64,000 nt of DNA from Rhabditophanes sp. KR3021. Its lineage: Eukaryota > Nematoda > Chromadorea > Rhabditida > Alloionematidae. Shown one piece after another: positions 34,018-48,200 of this stretch. Within the stretch, counting starts at the first letter, position 1; each line of letters opens with the position of its first letter. The stretch is from the NCBI GenBank assembly GCA_963281155.1, contig CAUJLY010000004.1:4712001-4776000 (forward strand). The letters run 5' to 3'. Below the pieces are notes generated by a model. It worked only from the letters and a program-made list of their open reading frames with translations, did not search any database and was not told the DNA's origin. The translations under genes were made by a program, and so were the position numbers.

Positions 34018-37000
34018 ATGACACAAAAAAGGATTATTATTTTTCTAATCATTGGATTAATTAGTATACTTGCCGATGCTACCAACATCTCTGAATCTCT
34101 TTTATCAGGAAAAAATACTACTGATCATCATCACGAACCTCATGGCATACAGGTATATTAAAGGGGGAAAGCTAACTTTATTAAAAACGGCATACAAATT
34201 TAAGAGTTTTAAAAAAATGGGAAATATTTGATATTTTAATATCATTATTAGCTTCAAAGAATTCTCCTAGGGTGAGGTCAGCGACTTTGTCATTTATTTC
34301 TTTAAGCATGTGGTGGACTTCATCAAATGAAGGCTTTCCGGAGTCGGAGTTTGTGAGTTGAGGTCTTAGGGCATCAATGAGAATACTCTCAATATCCTCT
34401 GCGACTTGTTTTGATTGATATTTCGTCGTTAGTACAACAATTACCCCCCTTCTCACCAAATGACTTATCATAGGCAACTTCTGTAACCTTCTTTAAATTG
34501 TATGGTCTTACCAATGTACTTTATGGCAACCTTCACATTACCTAATGTCCAATTTTCACTGCGTTTTCTTGGATCCGACATTAAGTAAGCATGGAAGTCT
34601 CCTTTTTTAGTGTCTTTGATGACTTCTAGAACTTCGTCTGCCGATGTCTTTTGATTGAATTCCTGACATTCATCAAAGAACTCCTGGCAGTCTCTATCTC
34701 TTAAATGGTTCATTCGAGCGGATTGGCATGCGAGGAGTGCTTTGCAATAAGGACAAGTAATTTTTCCATGAAGAATTGTCCTATTTTTTTGATTTGAGAG
34801 TAAGTGAATAAATTCAATATCTCATCAGAAACAGGCCCTTTCGATAAATTAGTGGCAGACTTACAATAGGCAATAAGACAAGCCTCGATAATCTTAGCAA
34901 AGCGTGGAGATAGCTTGTCAAAAAAGCATACATAACATGCTTTCCAACTAAAACACATCCATCCTCAGTTAGCATTCGCTCCAACTCTTTACCAAAACAG
35001 ACCCTCTTTTTTCATCACAGACTTGATTTTCTAGTTCCTCTATTCTTTTCTAACATCAGCTAAAACGACTTTTGATTGTTGGCTATTTTTAAATTTACGA
35101 GGTCTCAACGTCATGTTGATACAGTGCGTCTTCAACTAATAAACACTGAAATTCAAAAATATTAATTAATTTTTCCAGGTAGCCTCATTTAGATGGGAGG
35201 TTGTCAAAGCTCCACTTGTTTTGACGATTTTCATTGTTGCGATTGGTGTGTTCAAGCTTGTATATCATCAATTTGGAATCTTGAAGGATTGGGTTCCGGA
35301 ATCATGTTGTTTAATTTTACTTGGAGTTGTATTAGGGGCTTTTTTTGTTGGGGACAACGCAAGCGTACGATTTCTTAATTTTGAGTAAGTTGTTTCATCA
35401 TTTTACTGGTTTAATCGAGATATTTTCAGTGCGGATTGTTTTTTCTTCATATTATTGCCTCCCATCATTTTTGAAGCCGCTCTCAGTCTTAAAGACAATG
35501 CGTTTATCGACAACATTGGAACAATTATGCTCTACGCATTTCTTGGTGAGTAAACCAAATGATGCATCTATTTATCGTCTTTAACTATTCTAGGAACAAT
35601 CTTTAATATCATAATCATTTCCGGAGGGTTAATTAGTTTGAATTTTATGAATATGCTGGATGGATTTCATATCAGTCCATTAGATGCCTTGTTATTTGGG
35701 TCGCTAATATCAGGTAACCTATAGTTCCCTGTATAATAGATTCTAATTCTGCAATTACGGTTTTAGCTGTAGATCCTGTAGCAGTTCTGTCGGTCTTGAA
35801 GGATGTAGGAGTCAATAAAATGCTATACTTCATGGTTTTTGGAGAATCCTTGTTTAATGGTAAATTCAATCTAGATTATAAACTTATAAGTACATTATTA
35901 CAGATGCCGTTACGGTTGTTTGCTACAATCTGGTTATCCAATTTAAAGAATCGCCGCAAGTTACTCTCCATGATATATGGATGGGATTTGCGTCATTTAT
36001 TTGTGTGGCAATCGGTGGAGCCATAATCGGTCTTCTTTGTGGAATTCTTTCCTCATTCATTTCAAAATACACAACTACTGTCAGAGTTGTGGAGCCTGTA
36101 ATTGTATTTGGACTTGCATATTTGTCTTATATGACGGCTGAGTTATTTCATTGGAGTGTAAGTGAAAATCATTAATTTTAATACTAACTTTGATTTCATT
36201 ATTTATGGAATTTGTATATTGTTGATTGACATTCTATTTTTAGGGAATTATTGCAATCATTGTTTGCGGCCTATTTCAGGCGCATTACACAGTTCATAAT
36301 CTTTCGAAAAAGAGTACAGTTACAATTAACACTTTTGCACATGTTATGAGTGCAGTTTCAGAATCGCTGATCTTCATCATACTCGGTGTCATGATTATGA
36401 ATGGAAGTAACTGGATTTTTGTGGATTTCCACTTTGCTTTCTCAGCATATTCACTTATTCTTTGCATCGTAGGACGTTTTGTGGTTACATTTCTTCTCAC
36501 TTCGATGGTCAATTACTTTACCGGTGGATTCAGATATATAAGTTTTCAGGAAACAATCACAATCAGTTATGGAGGATTGCGTGGGGCAGTCTCTTTTTCA
36601 CTTGCTTTCATGTTGAACGACAATGTTTCATCCAAAGGTGTTATTTTATCTGCTACATACGTAGTTATTTTGTTCACAGTATTTTTCCAAGGATCCACTA
36701 TCAAATTATTGGTTCAATGGCTAAACATTAAGCTTGCTAAAAAAGAAGATAACTTTAGAATGTTTATTGAGTTTAACAAATCAGTTGTCGACAGATTTTC
36801 GGAAGGGATTGAAGGTACAAAATAATCTTTATTAAAATTTTAAATACGAAAGATCAAAGGTGTGCATAAACTCGTCAATAATGAGATCGGCTGCCTTGTT
36901 GTTAGGATCCGATTGGTACTTCATTCTTAGGACTGGTATTTCGTTCTTTCCATAAGACTCACCCCGAATGACATCATTGATCAAATCCTCTTTCTTATCA

Positions 37001-39180
37001 AACCTTCTCCATATTAACTTTCTTCTCAAAATCATCACTATGGCTAGTCATTCTTTAAATTGTATGGTCTTACCAATATACTTTACGGCAACCTTCACAT
37101 TAGCTAATGTCCAATTTGCACCGAGTTTTGTTGGGTCCAACATTGAGTAAAGATGGAAGCTCCCTTCCTTAACATTGCTCTTGATGACTTTTAAAACTTC
37201 GTTTGCATATGTGTTTTGATTGAATCTTTTGCATTGCTAATTGAACTTCTGGCAGTTTCTATCTCTTAAATGGTTTGTTAGAAAGAATTGACGTGAGAGG
37301 GTGCTTTGCAATAAGAGCAAATAATGTTCTCTCCAGGCTTAGACTTTCTTGGAGGTTGAAAGGGGGTTTCCCTTGGCTTTAATATAACTAACTCTTTTCC
37401 TTTTTTAAGTAATTCGTAAGACGTGACTACATATCCAAATTTGTTAGTCTTAAAATTGGATATTGCGTCTTTATTACAAACAACACAGATACTGAATTCA
37501 TTACAAACTCAATGTTGCATACATTCTCCTCTAATTGTTTAAACTGATCACTAGCTTTTGAGATAGACTCAGGTACTTTCAGCTTCCTAAGAATAAACTT
37601 TTAATTTGCTCTCATAATGAAAGAGTATTTCGGTAATTTTTGTAACAGTTGTCATCAGGAGTCTGTTTATCGGAATACAGTCTTACGAATCTCCGTTCTA
37701 TCCTCAATTACTCGCTACCATTTGCTGCGATTGAGCAATAGGACGGACTGTTTCAGATCGATCTAAAACAGACTAATTATACATAATTGACTTTTAAACA
37801 TACCATTCTCAATGTAAGGTACACTTCTACCAAAAGACAAACTCCCTTCATTCCTAGACGTTTTGTTTGGTGGCTTTTCTTGCAAAGTCATCTTCTAAAT
37901 CACGCTCCAAATCCCTCTTTTCCCTTGTTGAGCCATAATAGTTAATAACGCCAATTTGATGCGTTATTGTTCCACTAGAATAAAGAAATAGTATTAATAA
38001 AGGTTTATGTGATCATAATATCGCCAAAATATAAATAGCATTAAGCTAATATTTAAATGTGTGAGGTCTTATCGTAAAGTTGATATAGTGCATTTTCGAG
38101 TATTAAACACTAAAATTCAGAAATATAAATTAATCTTGGGAGATTTGTTTAACACATTTAAATATAAGTAATACATGTGGAATAAAAATTGTGCCTTATT
38201 TATTATTATGATGACAATTGTTTTCATTACTTTATATTTAAGAAATTTGCGGAAAACGAAATAGTAATCTTATCCAAATGTTCAGAGGATTGTCCAAAAA
38301 ATACCTCCGTCCTAAACTACAGAGAGATTACTTTAAAACAAAGAATGCTAAAATGGTGTCATTAAATAACGAACATAATGTGAGATATTCAATGATGACA
38401 AAGAACGATTCTCATCCTTCTCTTTCAAGAAATTCCACTTTTAATGGAGCCAATCCAAGAAGCCAAATGTCAAGAGACTCCATAGTTGAGCATGATGCTC
38501 TATTATCAACTGCACCAAATGATGATCAAATAATTAAAATCTACAATAAGAAAAATATTCTCCAACATTCAGATACTTTGCCTGAAAGCGATGCGTTAAA
38601 TAATAATTTATTAATTCGAAGATTTATTGCAGAGAATACCGCTGAAAGTTATTTCTATTTGGACAAAAATATGGTTCAAGAAGATGAAATGGAAGAAAGG
38701 CATAGAAAAATAAGTGAATACACAATGCGTGTTAATGACTTGAAAAATAACCACAATGGGCATAAAACAAAGAAAATCTTTGGAATTGGCAAGAGTAAAA
38801 AGAGGAATTCCATTAAAAATGGATTGATTGTCTCTTCCTTAGGAACATTCGCTATTAGTGCAAATAATCAAACGCTGAGTGCTGAAAATAGTTCGAAAAG
38901 TTTGAGCAATCTAGAACATGCCGAAGAAGGAACTTTGCCCCCAATGAGCAGTGAAGAATTACATAGTCCTGGACATGCTATGCGTCATTTGACAACCATT
39001 GAGTCAATGGATGATGAAGATGAAAAATTATGCAACATCGAAAAAGAGCCCGAGCCCATTATTACAGATGAGTTTATCGATGAAAATGCCGAACTCATTA
39101 TTACAAACGAGCTTACCGATGAAGATCAAATTGAAAAAACATTTGTGATTGGTGATAATCCAAATGTACTTGAGCAATGA
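34018..39180 (+). CDS. Na+/H+ exchanger (SLC9/NHX family)
   Basis: Plasma-membrane type sodium/proton antiporter of 810 residues. Eight exons: 34018-34152, 35179-35384, 35430-35545, 35594-35713, 35767-35859, 35904-36157, 36244-36814, 38243-39180 (2433 bases). A signal-like N-terminus (IIIFLIIGLISILADA) and a His-rich loop precede about twelve spans. The ion-coordinating motif FGESLFNDAV (Asn223, Asp224) is split by an intron at the Asp codon. SYGGLRGAVSFSLAFML is the conserved late span, and GIEEICGK opens the cytosolic regulatory tail, which is long, Ser-rich and acidic. Introns 1 and 7 are long, and each contains an antisense GIY-YIG-like remnant. Confidence 0.93.
34186..35155 (-). pseudogene. 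GIY-YIG nuclease-like remnant in exchanger intron 1
   Basis: Antisense coding-like sequence in several frames. A C-x2-C...H...C zinc finger (TCPYCKALL, then NHLRDRDC) is followed by DFHAYLMSDPRKRSENW and VKVAIKYIGKTIQF, which match the YLLDPR and YVGKG marks of the LEM-3/ANKLE1 nuclease family. A further frame reads RRGVIVVL, then AEDIESILIDALRPQLTNSD, matching the catalytic-Glu helix and LTN motif. Frames do not join cleanly by introns I could find, so I call it a decayed copy. The core (about 34486-34775) is roughly 80% identical by eye to the copy in intron 7. Confidence 0.6.
36838..38130 (-). pseudogene. GIY-YIG nuclease-like remnant in exchanger intron 7
   Basis: Second, longer copy of the intron 1 element, also antisense to the host. 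It keeps the zinc-finger region (IICSYCKAPSH), the NWTLANVKVAVKYIGKTIQF segment and a terminal helix (NNKAADLIIDEFMHTFD). It has in-frame stops, for example after the zinc finger and directly after the YIGKT segment, so it is not expressible as one protein. Upstream it includes a further Cys pair (FSICVVCNKDAIS) and a charged region (TREKRDLERDLEDDFARK). Its far 5' end (about 38063-38130) again matches the intron 1 copy (35099-35155), so the latter seems to have lost about 400 bases internally. Confidence 0.6.
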
Positions 39181-39577
39181 CATTATATTATTAGTGTAAT
39201 AAAAATGCTATTTTTAAATCATTTTCCATTTAATAACTTCTGTAATAAAAAACTTAAAAGTACTTTCCCATTTATTAGTTTTACAATCACAAATAATTTA
39301 CGATATTTTTATGAGAGTAATTAAAAATTCATTCTTCTAGTGAACACAAAGCAATAAAAAATCAGATGATTTAAAAGACATTTATTAAAAAACAAATGTT
39401 AAATTTAAAAAGTTGTAAATACAAGATGTGATAAAAAGGTATGTGCAAGTTTATATATTGTTTGCAAGAATTAATGTACATTAGGTTTAAATAAATTAGA
39501 AATATCTATTTGAATAAATATCCTTTTTCATTTTGAGCACATACGGAGATAGTTTTATTATTTGGAATTATATTTAA
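39181..39577. other. Convergent 3' spacer
   Basis: AT-rich spacer with poly-A type signals between the exchanger and RasGAP genes. Confidence 0.5.
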
Positions 39578-42500
39578 TCATTTTGCGTTGCCTTTTATTC
39601 TGGATGCTAAAAGCAAGTAGTTTTCATCATTATAAAATTCATCTTTAATCTTGTCGGGTGCGACTTTTGAACTGTTAAGGATTTTTCCAATTGTGTATGT
39701 ATGCTCCTTTTCAATTTTTTCAATCATCTGAATTATATCTGAGCAGATTCCTTTGAAAGATTTACAATTCGATAACCATTCTGAATTAGTTTTATCTAAG
39801 TATAGTTGATCAATTATAGGCTCAGGAATGTTGTTAACCAAGATTTGCTTGTGATCTTCTGCAGTTAATTTGTTATCAATACCAATAACATTGCCACAGC
39901 TGACATCGTATTGCTTTAATTCTTTGATCTTTTTGTAGAGCAATGTGTGAATTATTTCTAATTCTCTTTCGATGTCAATATCTGCTATTTCAATAACATC
40001 TGTTTGTGACATTGTTTTCATAGCTTGGCGATGCTGTTGTTTTTGAATATGTATTAACCTAAATGGAGTTAAATTAAAACTCATCAAATTTAAAAATTAC
40101 CAGTCGTTTCTTTCAATCAATGTCTTAGTTTGAAATGTAACTTCTTTCTGTGATGTTGCTACCTTAAATGTGTTGTCATCGCTGTTCAAAGTTGACACAT
40201 CGGTAATATCTTCCAAACACAAGGTTCCTAAAATTATCCAAATAAATTATGGCCGAATCACAGTTCATAAGGACTGTATACTAACAATACTTTTAAGATT
40301 TAAAATTTAACTTGAAGCTATTTACGTGTCGCGTATCTAGGAATTAATTTAACTTAAAATAATTCAACTTCCTTATTTCATGTTGCCGTCAAAAAACAAT
40401 TGTATAAAATACTAAAGGTGTTACAAGATATTGGGTTTCCTTAACCATAAATTTTAAATTGTTAGTTCAAAATGTGATCTTGCCAAAGCAGAAAGAGAAT
40501 ATTTTAGGTCTGAGAGTGCGTCGATATGGATGTTAAAATGGGCACATAGATATTATTATAAATTAAATATGGGTTGTGCTAAACTCTCAATGATGAAGAA
40601 AAAATCTTTAATCAAATTGTTGATGCCAATAAGATAATCATGATGAAATGCCATCCTTTCAAGATCACCAAAGTACTTATTATATTCTGATTAAACACCT
40701 TCGTAGTCAGCTTAAAAACTCAAATTCTGGAAAGCCGTTAATCTCTTTAATGAATCACATGCATTATCAAACAAATAGCACACTTGCTAAAATAATTTTG
40801 AATGATTTTGCCAGTTCTAAACACACACTTTTGTGATTTCTAATACATCTTCAACAATTTTTAACACTAACCTTTTATTTCACTTTCACCAGTGTCTTTC
40901 TTTTTCTGCCAGCATAATTCATTAGGATGAAGAACGAGGTATCGATGCTTAGTGGAAATAAAACGTTTAAACGTTCGCAATCTTTCGCTACGGTTATGTC
41001 TTTCCACAACATACCCGTCTTTTAAAATTCCCATGATATTATCGTCTACCTGTTCAGATTTGGTGAGATCACTAGAATGCGAGATCATGTCTAAGAATTG
41101 TATCATCGAATTTTGGTGGCTTTCGTTTTCAAATCTATTTAATATTGGTGTTAACCAAGGTTCTTTATTTATCAAAGATCGTCCTGATACAACGCTATTT
41201 GTAACTTTTTGCAAAATTTTAGATACTAGTAATAGTGTTCGGTTTACATCGTCTTTGGGTTGTTCTTTGACTAGACCATATTGTTTGGGGTTTAGAATAG
41301 CTGTTGCAAAGAACCTCATAACAAGAAAGCTACTAATAGTTAATCGCTGGACATCTGTTCTTCCGGGGTAAAAGGTTAATACGAGTTCTTTGAGATCACT
41401 AAATATTTCTTGCAGCAAAGTTGGGCATTTTTGACAGCTATCAACCATGTCTGTAAAGGCTAATTCGGCATATAACATCAAGTTTCTTGTATTAGGTTCT
41501 AAATCGTCTTTATTCTTCAATTTGGATGGATCGACTTCGCAACATTTTTTTTCCTTCATAATAATATCAATCAACTTTTTCAAGGTTGATTTTAAGTATG
41601 ATTTTCCAACAAATTTCATTAATTCGTGAATTACTTTAGTTGTCATAGTTTGACTGCGGAATAATGTATTTACGTCATGTCCTTGGGATAAATATTTAAC
41701 AGCTAAGGTCCTTGTGAACTCTCTTATTTGACCAGAGTACAACATCACTTTCATTAAGGATTTGCATAATTTTTCTTGGTCTAATGAAAGATTTTGAAAC
41801 AATAAAATGATCTCTAGAGCAGATTTGCCATTTAAATCACCGGACAATTTAGTTTCCAACATTTGCTGGAATGGCTGGTATATACTGAGATTTAAGACAT
41901 GATCAAAATTTAGAGAAATCCGCATTTTGATATGGGCTAACTGAGAATTTCCTTTTAACAAGTTATCAGGACTCAAAAGTGCTGAGGATTGAAATAAAGG
42001 AGAGCGTTCTTTTATATAATACCAATTTGACACTCCAACCCCACTATTATTACAGGTTGATGAACCAACATTTCCATTGACCTTTGGAAGCAAGGTGTTT
42101 TGGTTTAATAAGATTTTAAGAGATCCATGTGTAGGTAGTAAATCAGAAGATTGAGTATCGGTTATAGATTCACCTGTTTGTGAAGTATCCAATGATGATG
42201 TGGACTGATGGGAACTTTCTTTAATAGTAATATGAAGCTGTGGTTCCTGTGTGTAGGCGGTAAGTTTTGTAGACGTAGGAGTTGTTGTCATATCACTATC
42301 TTTCTTGATATTTCCAACCCCCGCACAATTATCAATATTTTGTGACAAAGCAATTGTTGATAAAAAATCGCAGTCTAAAATCAAAGGTTCCGCTTTACGA
42401 CCACTGCTAACTTTCAAAGTTTGTTGTTTTGTCAATTTTTCCCCAATAGAGTTACGAATAGTGAATGAAAATATTAGAACTGTTTGTTTGTTAGCAGAGC

Positions 42501-45201
42501 GTTCCAAAAATTTAAATGGCTTCCCAGTATTAGACAAATCTTGTTGTTCAACTGAATTGGTGGCTTCTCTAGTACGAAACGGGCAATAGTCTAGTACTCT
42601 AAAATTAAGAAGACAATAATTTAGAAAATTTAACGACTTATGCGATCGTATTAACTTAATTCATATTATTTTGAAATTACTTTACACATCACTTTAATTA
42701 AATGTATATAATCTCTAATTAAACTCATATATTATCACAAATTGAATTCATATTATATGTCATTTATTTCATATTAACTTCTGGGGATATTAGTTTAATG
42801 ATTAAATAAATGTATTTAGTATGTAGTAATAAGCTAACGCATTTAATGAATGTAAAAATATTGGCTTAAGTTTACGTTTGTTCTTGTGATGATGTATTTT
42901 CAATAATGCCTATAGAAATCAAGTAACAACTACTCTCTTATAACTTATACGCTCTTTAATCTTAGTAAACTATATTGTGGGGTTGGCGCATCCAATCACA
43001 ATATATTTATTTATATCCTCTCAACTTTGCCACATATCACTTAGGAAACCTCAGTTTAAGGTGGTACAACGACAAAAATGCATAAATGCCATTGCTAAAT
43101 AATAAAATATATAAATTAACAACACACTACTTAAGCTAATTCAAAGGAAATCAACTGACTTTTATTAAATGACAAATATCATCTAGTAAACCAAGTGATA
43201 GTGGATAATAGCCAGTGTCCATAAATTAAATGCTTAAGAATAGTCATTGTGTTGTTCTTATTTCTAATCATTCATACTTTCCTTTGACTTGTCAGATCAA
43301 ATCGTATAAATATCTAATAGATGAATGTATTTGCAATGAACAGCACATTTATTAAATAGCGTTTCCGGTAGAGAGTTACTTTTTTAAGTCAAATGTGTAG
43401 AATAAAAAGGGCATCTAATAAGAAATTTTTTCATTATAAAACACAATGCCACATTAAACAGCAAATAAATTTTAATTGAAATTATATTGCTGAATACGAC
43501 AAAAAAAGATACATAAAATGAAGTTATAAAAAAGAGGATTTAAGAAATTAATATTACGAGTTTAATATATCACTCTGTTTTAAGTAATTTTTCATGTTTT
43601 GGGATATTTCGTCAAAAAAACATACGCATAAATAACTATTTTCAAAATATCTTTTGACATGGGAGTATCAAGTGTATCTATTGTTTCGTATAAAAGGTGA
43701 AAGCTTTGCGGAAAAAATATATTTTTGAAATAGAGTAAACATATTTAAATATGAGTCAAATCAAAGGAAATGTTTTATTCTTATAGATTCGTGTTGTAGT
43801 GTAGTAAAAAACAAATTGCAAATAATCTTGTCAAAGATGCTTACAAACCAAGAAGTTGCATAGATAATGAACAAATATGAATTTCTTAATAATGAAATTT
43901 TAGAATTTAATTACCTGATTATCAATGATTTCGATTTGTGGTCAAATGACAGATTAAGATAAACACTACCACAAATGTCTCTTAATTTATCAGGTTTTTC
44001 TATTCCATCAATGCCAAGCCTCCTGTTTTGCTGTGTTGATATGTATTCATTTAATGAAATGGGCCGCATCGCGTACCATCTTTCTTCATTTGAATATTTG
44101 AAAATATCCCTTTTGCGAAGGGAAATTGCTCCTAAAGGAAAGGAGTCTGAGCTTGAATTTGGGATTTCTGCGATTATAATATGAAATAGTTGAAAATTCT
44201 TGTTTAATGTTCTACACCAAATATCCCGCAATATACAACTACAACAGAACGACGATTACTTACATTATATACAATTTTATGTTTGTTTATGTTTACGGTA
44301 ATAATTTATTTTCTATATTTTAACTTTCATAATTATTTTGTGTTTAGCTATTTTACTTATGTTCTAAAAAGTGTGTGTGTACATTACTTTTGCATATTTA
44401 TTAATAACTTTTGGAACTTTTAAAAAAAGCTATTAATTTTCACTGCACACATATATCGCCCCCACACCATGTAATCTGAGCACATACTACAAGAGAAAAT
44501 TAGCAATTCTAAATAGGAGTTTTAAAATTTATAACCATAAAATATCGTGGGCGATAATTGTACACGTCTATCCTTGCTCTTAATACTATGAACCTCATAC
44601 TCTTATCATAAGACTGTTTATCTTATATCGCAATTCAAAATGGACCCACTCCAACCGTAATTCATAATTCACAAACATATTATCTTTGATACCTTTAATT
44701 ATTTCTCAATGACTGTGTTGACTAAGAAATATCTGAACTTCCAAAGATAAAAACTAACCTGTTATTAAATGCAGTAGCATCTGACTGATGAACGACTTCA
44801 TTATCAATTTTAAAAATAATAATTAAGTGAGGTGTAGTATAAGGATTGTTGAATCGCTGACTCTCATTTATCGAGCCTCTTCGACTGGATGTAGGATACG
44901 AAGTAGTCGCAGCATCATGATATCTATTCATTTGATTTTTGAAATTTAAATGCGAGAAAAGTGAAGATATGGATGTATTCGATTGCGATGAAGGTCTGCG
45001 TTTAGAATAAGAAGTACTACTTTTCCCTTCGATTTCATATATTTTTTGATTGCGAAAATTTGTAATGTAAACATTCAAGGTTTCGATACATCGTAGTGCT
45101 CCATCTGCTAAGACTTTTCCAGTCTGAACGTGGTTAATTAGTAGACTAGGAGGCATGGAGGACGACGAGGATGAATTGTCATCCTTTAAGTCTTCTTTCA
45201 T
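39578..45201 (-). CDS. Ras GTPase-activating protein, RASA2/RASA3-like
   Basis: Stimulates GTP hydrolysis on Ras at the membrane. Five exons: 45201-44759, 44238-43915, 42598-40872, 40227-40101, 40058-39578 (3102 bases, 1033 residues). N-terminal C2-like sequence comes first (with LFHIIIAEIPN and GAISLRKRDIFKYSNEERWY), interrupted by a Ser-rich insert, then a second C2-like part. The RasGAP domain follows with NTLFRSQTMTTKVIHELMKF (arginine finger near residue 570) and FLVMRFFATAILNPKQYGL (FLR-type motif near 684). A PH-type domain is spread over the last three exons (KDGYVVERHNRSERLRTFKR), then a helical C-terminus. A short in-frame stretch before the chosen ATG is open, so another upstream exon is possible. 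Intron 3 holds a plus-strand GIY-YIG-type fragment. Confidence 0.88.
40640..40836 (+). pseudogene. GIY-YIG-type fragment in a RasGAP intron
   Basis: Short coding-like fragment on the strand opposite to the host. ILIKHLRSQLKNSNSGKP matches LIDALRPQLTNSDSGKP in the exchanger intron 1 remnant at both protein and DNA level, and the following LAKIILNDF matches the terminal helix. Only the C-terminal part of the element remains. Confidence 0.5.
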
Positions 45202-48200
45202 CAGACGTTGATGTAGTCTAAAATAGACACAAATAATGAATTATGTTTTGTTAACTGATAAGTAAAATTAAAAACCAAAAATATATACAAAAAACATTCA
45301 CAACATATATAATTTAACAATAAGTAAGTATAAATAGATGTGTGTTATAAAGGATTCTACAATAAAAGTTACGTATAGTTAAGATATAATGATCGCTTGC
45401 CTTAAAAAACAAACCAATATATCGAATTGGCTGATTAATAGCTTAAGACCTCATCGTGAGACCCCTTTAATATTTGTCATTCATACCTGTCTCTGCGTCT
45501 TCATTACATTTTTGTATAAAATAATACATTTTTTTAAACATGACTATTGTTGACTTTTTTATCAAACGGTGCACATTAAGAGACAAAAAATATAATTTAA
45601 ATTGACTGATATAAATAAGAACAACTTTTATATTTAATTATACTTAGCAGTATTCAAATACCAAAACGTTAATTAAAATGGAAATAATTTTTATGCGGGT
45701 GGTAAGGACGGTCATGGTTGCAAAATCAACTAACATTTTGATCATCTTCTATTGCATGCGCAAATACCATCATTTTGTGGTGTAGTGTTAATGAGGAGGT
45801 TTAAGAATATACGTCCCTAAATCAGGTCGGACCGGAACTTCAATTGACGACACATAAATCTAATTAATTCATCATTACGGCAAATTTTTTTATTACCTTA
45901 CATCTTATCAATCTCAATATACTCTAAATAGTGTACGTATCAGTATACCTTTTTTCTATTTATAACATCATTTGATTTTCGGTGATAACCGGACAACTAA
46001 TGTGTAAAATAAGGAGTATAATAGAAATCATCAAACGAATTTAATACTTAAGTATGATTCTTTCTGAAGGTCGTTTAGCATATCAAAATCTTTATTATAA
46101 TGTGTAAGCATCCAAATTTTATAATCGATCTAAAATACCACTATTTTTAAATATCCCTAAACAAATAAGCCATAATTGAATAATAAAAAACTAGCTCAAT
46201 AGCATGTAACTAATTACCTAATTTAATAATAAATATCATCACTACTTAAACGTATATCACTTTTCAATCATAAAATACTATATATTGTAGTGTGCACTCT
46301 ACGACAAAAAGATTCAAGGAATATCTATCTAATCTTAATGAATGGTGCAGGATAGTCCAAATAAATTTAAAATACTTTAGCATTATACATAATTTAAGCG
46401 TCTATATAAATATGATTTAAAAAAGTGTCAACAATACATCTCAAGAACAATTTAATGAGCCTTTCATATGCAATTTCATAAGCAATGTAAATGGGAATGT
46501 AAATACTAATGTAGGAAATCGACATAATCGTGTATTAAATTAAATGAACCTATTTATTTCATAATCTTTACAAAACAAGCCATCCAAAACCATGTAGTCT
46601 TAAATCAAATCACATTTGTTTTTATCACAATTAATTTTTATCACTAATGCATTATTTAAGTTTGTGAATAAAAGTGACTACGCTTCAAAAATTTTATAAA
46701 ATCGTCATTTTTAAAAGTATGAATCATTGAAATGATAACGGAGAACTGACTAACTCGATCTAAGTATTCACACTTATTACAAACAATGTTCAAGAAAGTG
46801 ACGTAAAAATGTATTTATTGTTATTTCTTCTTCAAAACATATTCATATTTGTATATAATGTACCCATCTACTGCCTAATAAAGCGTTTCGTATCTAATTA
46901 AATTTAAAGGATACGTAACAAGAACAAAAGTCTTCAATGATTAATCAATGTTCATATCTTGTTTAATCATGTCAATTGTTATTTATAGTTAAAGGATCAA
47001 TCATCGAAATATGGATGTTTTTTTAAAATAAACATTAAAGAATGTTATCGCCTTAAATATAACTGAATAATAATCAATGTTTAACTTTTGATTGCACAAT
47101 ACTCCAACTATATTTTGATGCATTCATCTATCTATTTTAACACATTCATCTATCTATTTTAACATATTCATCTATTCATTTTAACTTATTTATCAGACAA
47201 AAGCATTATGTATTTACTTTTCTAAGTTATATGGCATTCCTTTGTACATAAAAAAGCAAATTCTTTATACATAGTGACCAAAAATAGTTAGGCTTAGATT
47301 AAAATGAAGGTCATTGAATAGGGAATGAAAGATTATCTTTCCTTTGTTTAAAACTTATTCCTGCTCAATCAGAAGAATAAAAAAGAGACAGTTTTTAAAT
47401 GATGTATTTGTATAATGTAGGATTGGCTATATTTAAAAAGCATAAATTATTATTAACATTCGCTATTGAATGCGAGGAAGAGGATTTAAAAAACAAGTAG
47501 CCTATTAATTGCATTAAAGCTCCTAAAAGTGAATTATAATAATATTATATATGGAGATAATAATCTAACAAACTGAAATCGCAAATGATTAATCAAATTA
47601 TAAAAACAGATGTAAAATAAAGTACTTGCAGAATATCAAACATTTGGTAGCAACTAAATTGTTAACCATTTACGTAAATAAATCATTTAATTAGCAATAA
47701 TGTAACTTCCGGTGAATTTTTTGATATTAACCTTACCAAATAGTTAATTAATTCAATGATTTTAAATTGCTAAAGCTTTTTAATGTAAGTAAAATACCGG
47801 TAAATAAAGGTATATCATGCAAAACAATTCATACTTATTAATGTATCAATGTATTTTTTGCGCAATACAATTTAGAGCAATATAAAATCAGAAACGTTTT
47901 AGATCATCATTTACAATTGTAATCAATACCAATCTTATGCAGTCAATTTAAAAATTATGTGGTTAAAACAAATTATCATAAAGTTATGTTTTAAAAGCAA
48001 TTATATCGCAACAAGTTGGATTGTTTGATTCCAATGATAGAATATCTTATCATGCATACGGATGTATAACTTAAACGTATATGATTTTGTAGAAGCTTTT
48101 CTTTTGTGATTTTCCTAATATAAATAAGAAGTCATCAATGGTTCATTAAACTCCCAAAAAATATACCACATGCAGTTATTATGATATTATTCCGCATTCT

